Source: Acidimicrobiales bacterium
GTDB lineage: Bacteria > Actinomycetota > Acidimicrobiia > Acidimicrobiales > RAAP-2
Assembly: GCA_030044045.1 (NCBI GenBank)
Contig: JASHWO010000224.1
Span: 1-7,277 of the forward strand
Reading direction: 5' to 3'
Length of the DNA stretch: 7,277 bases
Shown here piece by piece: positions 1 through 5,783 of the stretch. A program made the position numbers and the translations under genes. Numbering within the stretch: position 1 is the first letter of the stretch; each line of letters starts with the position of its first letter. Under the pieces are notes generated by a model, which saw nothing but the letters and a program-made list of their open reading frames with translations, was not told the origin of the DNA and did no database searches.

Positions 1-2
1 CG

Positions 3-2417
3 GAACCCTGCGTCACCGTGACCATCGGCACCTACCAGCCGACACTGGCGACAACAGCCGGCTCCGTGTTCTCCCCGACAAACCCGAACTGCACCACCGG
101 GTCGGGCGCCCCGGACCAGTGGCAGTACTCCCGGTCGGGCACCCAGTCCGGCTCGTTCACGGCCGGGAGCACTGTCACCGTCGTCGCCCGGCCGAGGCAG
201 CTCCAATCGGGGTACACAGCCGTCCTCTACGGCTGGACTGGAGTGCCGGCCGGCCAGACGGGCACCACGGTGCACGTGCCCGTCACCGGGACAACGGTGG
301 TGATCGCCGACCTGGGGCCGGCCTGCGAGCACGGGCTGTCCGTCACCGCCACAGGCGGCGGGACAGCGACCGTGTCGACCCCGACCAACTGCACCGAGGG
401 CGGCAACGGCTACGCCAAGGGCACCACGGCGACGGTGAGCACCACGGCCACCGGGTCGCACTACTTCGTCCGCTGGACAGGCCCGGTGGCCTCGACCAAG
501 GTCGGGCCGTCGTCGGCGACAGGGACCATCGTGGTGGTGGGCGACGACGAGCACGTCAAGGCCGTCTACAGCACCTGCGTCAGCCTGTCGGTGCGGAACC
601 CCTACGGCAACAGCCAGGGCCTGCTGGGCACCGTGTCGGTGTCGCCGCAGGGCAACTGCCCCACCATGGGGCAGGGCTGGTACCTCCCCGGCACCACGGT
701 GACCCTGAGCGGCTCCTACAACTACCAGGGGATCTCGTTCCGGGGCTGGACAGGGGACCCGACAGCACTGTCGACAGCGCTGAGCACCTCCATGGTGGCG
801 CGCGGCAACACCACCGTCACCGCCGACTTCTACGACTCGTCCACCTGCCGGGCCCTGACAGTCAAGGTGATCCCGGCCGGTTCGGCCTCGGTGGCCACCA
901 CATACCAGTTCGGCACCAACGGCTGCCCGCCCGGCACCTACTACGACCACTGGCACGGCACAACAGGGAGCCCGGTGAGCTTCACGGCCACCCCCGCCTC
1001 CGGGCACCCGCTGCAGGGCTGGACGTCGTCCACCCACAAGGCCCTGCAGACAGGAGGGACAAAGGTCGTCAGCGTCACAGGCGTCCAGGGCAGCACCTAC
1101 GGCGGCACATTCCTCGGTACAAGCTCGGTGACCGCCTGGACCTGCGAGGGCGTCTACCCCCAGGTGACCCTGATCAGCCCGGACGGGACCCGGCACACCG
1201 AAGAGGCGCCGAGCACAGCCGACTTCGTCGACGTGTCCCCGCCACCCGACTGCCCCGTCGGCAACGCCTCCTGGACGGTCGGCACCATCTTCGCCCCGGC
1301 GGCCAACGCGCCGTCGGCCGGGTACCAGTTCCAGGGGTGGAGCGACGCGGCCACCGGCACGACACCGGACGCTCCCGGCATCGTGCTCGACGGCAGCACC
1401 TCGGGCATCACCATCACCGCCACCTACCAGGTGATCTGCCACAAGCTGACCTCCGACTTCGACACAGGCGAGTCGGTGCAGCCGGCCCCCAACTGCCCGG
1501 ACACCTCCCCGACAACACACGAGTACGTCGGCGGCACCACGGTCGCCCTGGCCGCCACCGGCCACAGCGGCGACAACTTCACAGGCTGGACCGGCCATCC
1601 GACCGGGACCAACGGCAACTACGCCTGGGTCACCATGGACACAGACGAGGCCGTCTACGCCGACTACACCGGCAAGACCGTCGGCCAGCAGATCAGTGAC
1701 GCCCTCGAGAAGGCCGGCACAGAGATCGCCATCACGGCCAAGAAGGTCACCGGCGTGGTGGCCGCCGCCGCCTCGGCCTTCCTCATCGGCGACAACCCGC
1801 TCACCGCCGCCGGGAGCCTGACCGTCCTGCTCGGCACCGGGATCAGCGACCTGCTGAAGGAGGTGGGGGTCAGCGGGTCCGGCCTGACAAGCCTCAACAA
1901 CGTCCTCACGGACATCTCCCAGACCATCGCCATGACCACCGCCTTCCTGAACTGCACCACCGTGTGGTCGGCCAACGCCAACTCCACAAGCCAGTCCCAC
2001 ACCACGGCCGAGAACCAGATCGGCAAGGAGGCGGCCACACTCGAGTTCGTCACACAGACCACGGCGTCCTACGACGAGCAGTTGGCCCAGGAGGAGGAGG
2101 CCCAGCAGGCGGCGGCGGAGCAGCCCTACGACCTGACCGGGACCCCGGTGGGCGCCACCGCCGACGTCGACACGCTCGACACGGTGTCGAAAGGCGTCAA
2201 GTTCGTGTCCAAGTACGGCGCCCGGATCGGGGCGGCCGCCACCGTCGGGGTCAGCATCTACCAGGAGGTGACCGGTGGCCCCGGGGTCGGCTGGGACGCC
2301 ACAGCGACATCGGCCTGGACCGGCGGCGGCCAGGTCTACAACGCCTGCCTGACGGCGGCCGAGCCCACATACATGAAGACGCTCACACAGGAGTACACAC
2401 GCCCGACAACAGGCTGA
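3..2417 (+). CDS. Secreted-type repeat protein with six paired-cysteine InlB-B-like modules (5' partial)
   Basis: The reading frame is open to the left edge and the residues before the first GTG (base 18) already belong to a repeat module, so the true start lies upstream and no signal peptide is visible. Six modules begin at cysteine codons 9, 324, 576, 846, 1143 and 1437, about 78-105 residues apart. Each has a second cysteine 19-36 residues on (usually Asn/Asp/Gly-Cys), a G-T-x-V strand, a G-W-T-G-like motif (GWTG, RWTG, GWTS, GWSD) and a V-x-A-x-Y/F ending. This resembles the divergent InlB B-repeat family found in bacterial surface proteins. From base 1674 on, the protein becomes helical: alanine-rich hydrophobic stretches near 1754-1856, a Glu/Gln-rich likely coiled coil near 2005-2130, and two more cysteines. 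There is no LPxTG motif or final membrane helix. Threonine uses ACA unusually often. Binding, adhesion or envelope function is inference; the ligand is unknown. Confidence 0.8.
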   Translation, partial: EPCVTVTIGTYQPTLATTAGSVFSPTNPNCTTGSGAPDQWQYSRSGTQSGSFTAGSTVTVVARPRQLQSGYTAVLYGWTGVPAGQTGTTVHVPVTGTTVVIADLGPACEHGLSVTATGGGTATVSTPTNCTEGGNGYAKGTTATVSTTATGSHYFVRWTGPVASTKVGPSSATGTIVVVGDDEHVKAVYSTCVSLSVRNPYGNSQGLLGTVSVSPQGNCPTMGQGWYLPGTTVTLSGSYNYQGISFRGWTGDPTALSTALSTSMVARGNTTVTADFYDSSTCRALTVKVIPAGSASVATTYQFGTNGCPPGTYYDHWHGTTGSPVSFTATPASGHPLQGWTSSTHKALQTGGTKVVSVTGVQGSTYGGTFLGTSSVTAWTCEGVYPQVTLISPDGTRHTEEAPSTADFVDVSPPPDCPVGNASWTVGTIFAPAANAPSAGYQFQGWSDAATGTTPDAPGIVLDGSTSGITITATYQVICHKLTSDFDTGESVQPAPNCPDTSPTTHEYVGGTTVALAATGHSGDNFTGWTGHPTGTNGNYAWVTMDTDEAVYADYTGKTVGQQISDALEKAGTEIAITAKKVTGVVAAAASAFLIGDNPLTAAGSLTVLLGTGISDLLKEVGVSGSGLTSLNNVLTDISQTIAMTTAFLNCTTVWSANANSTSQSHTTAENQIGKEAATLEFVTQTTASYDEQLAQEEEAQQAAAEQPYDLTGTPVGATADVDTLDTVSKGVKFVSKYGARIGAAATVGVSIYQEVTGGPGVGWDATATSAWTGGGQVYNACLTAAEPTYMKTLTQEYTRPTTG
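9..1673 (+). repeat. Six diverged protein-level tandem modules with two cysteines each
   Basis: Module starts, marked by the first cysteine codon, are 9, 324, 576, 846, 1143 and 1437; the last module ends near 1673. The second cysteine codons are at 90, 390, 657, 924, 1251 and 1494. The shared pattern is Cys-x-x-L-S/T-V, then N/D/G-Cys, G-T-x-V, F-x-G-W-T-G and V-x-A-x-F/Y. The copies are clearly related as protein but strongly diverged as DNA, so this is an old expansion and not a recent tandem duplication. Pairing of the two cysteines within each module is inferred from their regular occurrence. Confidence 0.75.
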
Positions 2418-2420
2418 CCC

Positions 2421-2435
2421 GCCCCCGGCGGGGGC
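2421..2435 (+). terminator. Possible GC-rich hairpin terminator after the repeat protein
   Basis: Four bases after the TGA stop, GCCCCC and GGGGGC form a perfect 6-bp stem around a 3-base GGC loop. There is no T-tract, which is usual for hairpins in very GC-rich actinobacteria, so termination is plausible but not shown. Confidence 0.4.
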
Positions 2436-2462
2436 ATGGCCGACCCAGGCCCCGCCAGCGGC

Positions 2463-2472
2463 TAGATAATTG
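2463..2472 (+). promoter_or_regulatory. Putative -10 region for the DedA gene, compatible with a leaderless ATG
   Basis: TAGATAATTG is a conspicuous AT-rich patch in very GC-rich surroundings. GATAAT (2465-2470) fits a -10 box, with a start point expected around 2477-2479, where the ATG at 2479 lies. No clear -35 box is seen at the usual spacing (the bases there are GACCCA), and no Shine-Dalgarno sequence precedes the ATG, so a leaderless message is likely. Confidence 0.4.
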
Positions 2473-2478
2473 ACCTAC

Positions 2479-3141
2479 ATGGAGCACTTCCTCGCCACCT
2501 GGGGCTACCTGGCCCTCTTCGTCGTCAACTTCATCTCGGCCATGCTCATCCCCATCGGCTCCGAGGCCGCCATGGGCTACGCCGGGGCCCTGGCCAGCGG
2601 CGAGCTGGCCAGCGGGAGCGCCCACCTCGAGCTCTTCCCGACCATCGTGGTGGCCATCCTGGGCGACGTGGTGGGCTCCTGCGTCGGCTACGCCATCGGC
2701 CGCTTCGGCGGCCGGCCCCTGGTGGACCGGGCCGGGCGGTTCGTGCTGCTCACCCACCGGGACCTCGACCGGGCCGAGGCCTGGTTCGCCCGCCGGGGCG
2801 AGCCGTTCGTGCTCTTCGGGCGGCTCATCCCCCTGTTGCGGTCGTTCGTGTCGGTGGTGGCCGGCCTGGGCGAGATGGCTTTCGCCAAGTTCCTGGCCTT
2901 CACCGTGCTGGGATGCGGCATCTGGTGCGCCGGGCTGGTCAGCGCCGGCTACGGCCTGGGCGCCAGCTGGAACTCCATCACCAAGGACTTCAGCGACGCC
3001 GGCTACGTGGTGGCGGCGCTGGTGGTGCTGGGCATCGTGGCCGTGGTGCTCCACCGCCTGAGCGTCCTGCGGGCCGAGCGGGCGGCGCACTCGCCGGCCG
3101 GGCGCCAGGCCCGAACCCGGGCCCAGCGGGACGAGGCCTGA
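2479..3141 (+). CDS. DedA/VTT-family integral membrane protein
   Basis: This 220-residue protein has the DedA (SNARE-associated/VTT) hallmarks. There is a conserved glutamate in an early re-entrant region (E29, after I-P-I-G-S), a D-x-x-G-x-x-x-G-Y-x-I-G-R segment around residues 63-75, and the signature F-x-R-L-I-P-x-x-R with R115 and R121, followed by A-G and M133. Hydrophobic segments lie near residues 8-27, 52-73, 110-130, 136-161 and 175-192, and a basic, polar tail follows. Family members such as UptA-type proteins move undecaprenyl phosphate or other lipids across the membrane, and some need the proton-motive force; the substrate here cannot be told. I chose ATG 2479 over TTG 2470 because the TTG overlaps a -10-like element and neither start has a ribosome site. 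The gene stands alone between two hairpins, so it is probably its own transcription unit. Confidence 0.87.
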   Translation: MEHFLATWGYLALFVVNFISAMLIPIGSEAAMGYAGALASGELASGSAHLELFPTIVVAILGDVVGSCVGYAIGRFGGRPLVDRAGRFVLLTHRDLDRAEAWFARRGEPFVLFGRLIPLLRSFVSVVAGLGEMAFAKFLAFTVLGCGIWCAGLVSAGYGLGASWNSITKDFSDAGYVVAALVVLGIVAVVLHRLSVLRAERAAHSPAGRQARTRAQRDEA

Positions 3142-3144
3142 GCA

Positions 3145-3163
3145 GCCGGCCACCGGGGCCGGC
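3145..3163 (+). terminator. Strong GC hairpin just after the DedA stop
   Basis: GCCGGCC-ACCGG-GGCCGGC forms a perfect 7-bp stem with a 5-base loop, starting three bases after the TGA stop. There is no T-tract. Its position in the gap between two convergent genes supports a terminator role. Confidence 0.5.
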
Positions 3164-3216
3164 ACCACCCACCGGTACCGCCGCGCCGACGTGGGCGCCG
3201 CCGCCCCGGCCACCCC

Positions 3217-3240
3217 GCCGGCACTGCCGGCCCGGCCGGC
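3217..3240 (-). terminator. Possible hairpin terminator downstream of the minus-strand acyl-CoA dehydrogenase
   Basis: Three copies of the self-complementary hexamer GCCGGC lie at 3217-3222, 3226-3231 and 3235-3240, each separated by three bases. Any adjacent pair can form a 6-bp stem with a 3-base loop. They lie about 20-40 bases past the TAG stop of the minus-strand gene. Such hexamers are common in DNA this GC-rich, so confidence is limited. Confidence 0.3.
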
Positions 3241-3257
3241 GCAAGTCCCCCGCCGAC

Positions 3258-4418
3258 CTACGCCGACTCGACCAGCATCCGGGCCAGGCGGTGCCGCTCG
3301 TGGCCGGCCCCGCCGAGCAGCACCTCGTTCTGCTTGGCCCGCTTGAAGAGGAAGTGGGCGTCGTTGTCCCAGGTGAAGCCCACCCCGCCGTGGGTCTGGA
3401 TGTTGTCCCCGGTGACCTTGACCGCTGCCCTGGCGGCGTAGGAGGCGGCCATGGCCGCCGCCCGCTCCCGCTCCGGGGCGTCGGCGTCGGAGGCCCAGGC
3501 GGCGAACTGCGCCCCCACCCGGGCCATCTCCAGCATCTGGAACATGTCGACCATCCGGTGCTTGACCACCTGGAAGGTGGCCACCGGCCGGTCGAACACC
3601 ACCCGCCCCTTGGCGTACTCGATGGCCTCCTCCAGCGCCCGGTCGGCCACCCCCACCAGCTCCGAGGCCAGGGCCACCGCGGCGTCGTCCAGCACCCGGC
3701 GCCAGATCGCCGCCTGGCCGCCGGCCGGCCCCAGGGGGACCACCCGGGCCTCGTCCAGCACCAGCCGGGCCGCCTTCCGGGTGGGGTCGAGGGTGGGCAC
3801 CGCCTCCAGCGAGACCGAGCCGCCGCCGGCACCGCCACCGCCGGCCACCCCCGCCCCGCCGGCCCGGCCGGCCCGGCCGGGCAGCTCCAGCAGGAACGAC
3901 CGCACGCCCTCCTCGCCGCGGGCCACCACGACGGCCCAGTCGGCGGTGTGGCCGTCGAGCACCAGCGGCTTGTGGCCGCTCACCACCCAGTCGGCGCCCT
4001 TGCGGCGGGCCCGGGTCCGCACCGTGCCCAGCGGGTCGCCATAGCCCATCTCCGCCAGGGCCACCGTGCCCCGGCGGTCGCCCGAGGCCAGGCCGTCCAG
4101 CAGCTCGCCGGCGCCGAGGGCCCGGGCGGCCAGGGTGGCCAGGACGGCCGACGAGTAGAAGGGGCCGGGGCACGGGATCCGGCCCATCTGCCCCAGCACG
4201 ATGCAGGTCTCCAGCAGCGGGGCCCCGGCGCCGCCGTGGGCCTCGGGTACCAGCAGGCCGGTCCAGCCCAGGTCCACCAGCTGGCGCCAGAGGTCGTCGG
4301 TCACCCCGGCCGGGTCGTCGGCCAGCGCCCGCAGCGTGGCCCCGTCCACCGCCCGATCGAGCGCCTGGCGGGCCACGTCCCGCAGGGCCACCTGCTCGGC
4401 ATCGAACGTGAAGTCCAC
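3258..4418 (-). CDS. Acyl-CoA dehydrogenase subunit, FadE27/ChsE5-like (FAD-binding, no visible catalytic Glu)
   Basis: This 386-residue protein has the three-domain acyl-CoA dehydrogenase layout: an N-terminal helical domain starting M-D-F-T-F, a middle beta domain (about 117-230), and a C-terminal helical domain. Cofactor-site motifs are intact: Y-A-K-G-R-V-x-F-D-R-P-V-x-x-F-Q (268-283, R272 and Q283) and Q-T-H-G-G-V-G-F-T-W (341-350). I see no glutamate at either known catalytic position: the region before helix G reads D-D-A-A-V-A-L-A, and the later site reads K-Q-N-E-V-L-L-G-G without Y-E-G-T. This matches the non-catalytic partner in mycobacterial alpha2beta2 enzymes such as FadE26/FadE27. 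A Gly/Ala-rich stretch (181-201) interrupts the middle domain. The GTG start at 4416-4418 is fixed by a good ribosome site five bases upstream. It diverges from the gene at 4504, its likely partner. Substrate is unknown; steroid side-chain or fatty acyl-CoA is inference. Confidence 0.85.
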   Translation of the reverse strand: MDFTFDAEQVALRDVARQALDRAVDGATLRALADDPAGVTDDLWRQLVDLGWTGLLVPEAHGGAGAPLLETCIVLGQMGRIPCPGPFYSSAVLATLAARALGAGELLDGLASGDRRGTVALAEMGYGDPLGTVRTRARRKGADWVVSGHKPLVLDGHTADWAVVVARGEEGVRSFLLELPGRAGRAGGAGVAGGGGAGGGSVSLEAVPTLDPTRKAARLVLDEARVVPLGPAGGQAAIWRRVLDDAAVALASELVGVADRALEEAIEYAKGRVVFDRPVATFQVVKHRMVDMFQMLEMARVGAQFAAWASDADAPERERAAAMAASYAARAAVKVTGDNIQTHGGVGFTWDNDAHFLFKRAKQNEVLLGGAGHERHRLARMLVESA

Positions 4419-4423
4419 GACCG

Positions 4424-4430
4424 TCCTCCC
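4424..4430 (-). promoter_or_regulatory. Shine-Dalgarno site of the minus-strand acyl-CoA dehydrogenase
   Basis: On the minus strand, GGGAGGA sits five bases before the GTG start (4416-4418). It decides the start codon and contrasts with the other genes here, which lack a clear ribosome site. Confidence 0.7.
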
Positions 4431-4453
4431 TCACTACGACCCTGGCCGGTACG

Positions 4454-4475
4454 ACCCTGACAGCGGCGTCAGGGT
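4454..4475. promoter_or_regulatory. Palindromic operator candidate (8+8 bp, 6-bp spacer)
   Basis: ACCCTGAC-N6-GTCAGGGT is a perfect inverted repeat in the middle of the divergent gap. A direct repeat of TACGACCCTG at 4435-4444 and 4450-4459 (15-bp period) adds another ACCCTG half-site on the left, giving three half-sites in all. The size and symmetry fit a TetR-family dimer, a class that commonly controls acyl-CoA catabolism in actinobacteria (KstR, FadR types), but the sequence does not match the KstR motif I know. No regulator gene is in the window. Confidence 0.55.
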
Positions 4476-4503
4476 ACACGACATTTCGGCTACCGTGGCC
4501 GCC

Positions 4504-5766
4504 GTGGACTTCGCACTGGCACCGGAGGACGAGGCGTTCCGGGACGAGCTGCGGGCATGGCTCGACGAGCACCTGCCGCCCTTCCTGGAGAAGGAGGCGC
4601 TCGACGCCGCCAGCCCGGACGGCGGCGCCAGCCCGGACGGCGGCGCCAGCCCGGACCCTGGCGACAAGCTCGCCGGCGATGCCACCCTGCGGCGGCGGGC
4701 GGCCTGGCAGCGGGAGCTGCACACCGGACGCTGGGCGGCCATCCACTGGCCGGAGGAGCACGGCGGCCGGGCGGCCACCCCCATGCAGCGGGTGATCGCC
4801 TCGGAGGTGATGGCCGAGTACCGCACCCCCGGCATGTTCAACACCAACGGCATCTGGCAGATCGGTCCCATGATCATCACCTGGGGCACCGACGAGCAGA
4901 AGGCCCGCTGGCTGCCGAGCATCCTGGAGGCCCACGAGCACTGGTGCCAGGGGTTCTCCGAGCCCGACGCCGGCAACGACCTGGCCAACCTGCGGACCAC
5001 GGCCATCCTCGACGGCGACCACTACGTGGTGAACGGGCAGAAGATCTGGATCTCCACCGCCCACCTGGCCAAGTGGGGGCTCTTCCTCTTGCGGACCGAC
5101 CCCACGGCCATCGAGCGGGGGGCCAAGCACGAGGGGATCACCGCCTTCATCCTCGACCTGGACACCCCGGGGATCGAGTGCCGGCCCATCCGGGACATGG
5201 CCGGCGAGGAGATGTTCAACGAGATCTACTTCACCGACGCCCGCATCCCCGTCGACTGCCGGCTCGGCGGCGAGGGCGAGGGCTGGATGGTGGCCATGGG
5301 CACCCTCGGCTTCGAGCGGGTGGGCATCGCCGGCCAGCTCTCGGTACTCGGCGCCGACCTGCGGGCCATCATGGAGGCCGCCCGGTCGGTCAACCCCGAC
5401 GCCCTGGCCGACCCCGGCATCCAGGACCGGCTGGCCGAGGCCTGGACGGAGATCGAGCTGGCCAAGCTGCTCTCCTTGCGGGCGCTGAGCCGCATCATCA
5501 AGGGCGAGCGGCCCTGGCCCGAGGTGCAGTTCGCCAAGCTCCAGTGGTCGAGCCTGGCCCAGTCCATGGCCGAGCTGGCCGTGGACCTGCTGGGCCCGGC
5601 CGGGGTGCTGGCCAAGGGGGGGCCGGACAGCGTCGACCGGGGCAAGTGGACCCGCCTGTACTCGTTCCAGCGGTACAGCACCATCGGCGGCGGCTCCTCC
5701 GAGGTCCAGAAGAACATCATCGCCGACCGGGCCATCAAGCTTCCCGGCCAGGCCCGCCTCTCCTGA
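4504..5766 (+). CDS. Acyl-CoA dehydrogenase subunit, FadE26/ChsE4-like, with the catalytic glutamate
   Basis: This 420-residue protein starts M-D-F-A-L-A-P-E-D-E-A-F, a typical acyl-CoA dehydrogenase N-terminus; GTG 4504 is therefore preferred to GTG 4495. Motifs in order: G-T-D-E-Q-K (128-133), W-C-Q-G-F-S-E-P-D-A-G-N-D-L-A-N-L-R-T (147-165), V-N-G-Q-K-I-W (176-182), G-F-E-R (269-272), and the C-terminal I-G-G-G-S-S-E-V-Q-K-N-I-I. E271 in G-F-E-R fits the isovaleryl-CoA dehydrogenase/FadE26-type catalytic base; the alternative Y-E-G-T site is glycine. The usual R-x-Q-F-x-x-P-I-x-x-F-Q cofactor motif is absent, as in the catalytic subunit of mycobacterial alpha2beta2 enzymes, where the partner supplies it. 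The divergent gene at 3258-4418 has exactly that motif. Residues 36-51 are an A-S-P-D-G-G tandem repeat inserted in the N-terminal domain. The thiolase-like gene follows after 17 bases. Substrate not determinable. Confidence 0.9.
   Translation: MDFALAPEDEAFRDELRAWLDEHLPPFLEKEALDAASPDGGASPDGGASPDPGDKLAGDATLRRRAAWQRELHTGRWAAIHWPEEHGGRAATPMQRVIASEVMAEYRTPGMFNTNGIWQIGPMIITWGTDEQKARWLPSILEAHEHWCQGFSEPDAGNDLANLRTTAILDGDHYVVNGQKIWISTAHLAKWGLFLLRTDPTAIERGAKHEGITAFILDLDTPGIECRPIRDMAGEEMFNEIYFTDARIPVDCRLGGEGEGWMVAMGTLGFERVGIAGQLSVLGADLRAIMEAARSVNPDALADPGIQDRLAEAWTEIELAKLLSLRALSRIIKGERPWPEVQFAKLQWSSLAQSMAELAVDLLGPAGVLAKGGPDSVDRGKWTRLYSFQRYSTIGGGSSEVQKNIIADRAIKLPGQARLS
4609..4656 (+). repeat. 18-bp in-frame tandem repeat (ASPDGG units)
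   Basis: The unit GCCAGCCCGGACGGCGGC occurs twice exactly (4609-4626, 4627-4644) and then partly (4645-4656) before the sequence changes to CCT GGC. It is in frame and encodes A-S-P-D-G-G twice plus A-S-P-D, in a loop of the N-terminal domain of the dehydrogenase. Identical units suggest recent slippage and possible length variation between strains. Confidence 0.9.
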
Positions 5767-5783
5767 CGGTCGGCCGGCGACCG

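Larger units (their letters stand above)
4419..4503. promoter_or_regulatory. Divergent promoter region between the two acyl-CoA dehydrogenase genes
   Basis: These 85 bases must hold the promoters of both divergent genes. For the plus-strand gene, TACCGT (4491-4496) fits an actinobacterial TANNNT -10 box, seven bases before GTG 4504; with no Shine-Dalgarno sequence, a leaderless message is plausible. No convincing -35 box or minus-strand -10 box can be fixed by eye. The inverted repeat (4454-4475) would overlap the -35 area of the plus-strand promoter, which would suit repression. Confidence 0.5.

Noticed and set aside
119..1699. Plus-strand open frame of 526 codons in a second frame of the repeat protein
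   Set aside because: Arg/His/Gly-rich shadow; the other frame has periodic modules with conserved Cys and GWTG motifs.
2913..4460. Plus-strand open frame of 515 codons overlapping the DedA 3' half and the minus-strand dehydrogenase
   Set aside because: Arg/Pro/Gly/His-rich shadow frame; both real genes beneath it have conserved family motifs in other frames.
4201..4503. N-terminal extension of the plus-strand dehydrogenase back to ATG 4201
   Set aside because: The added residues are antisense to the conserved N-terminal half of the divergent gene and have no family similarity; the typical N-terminus begins at GTG 4504.
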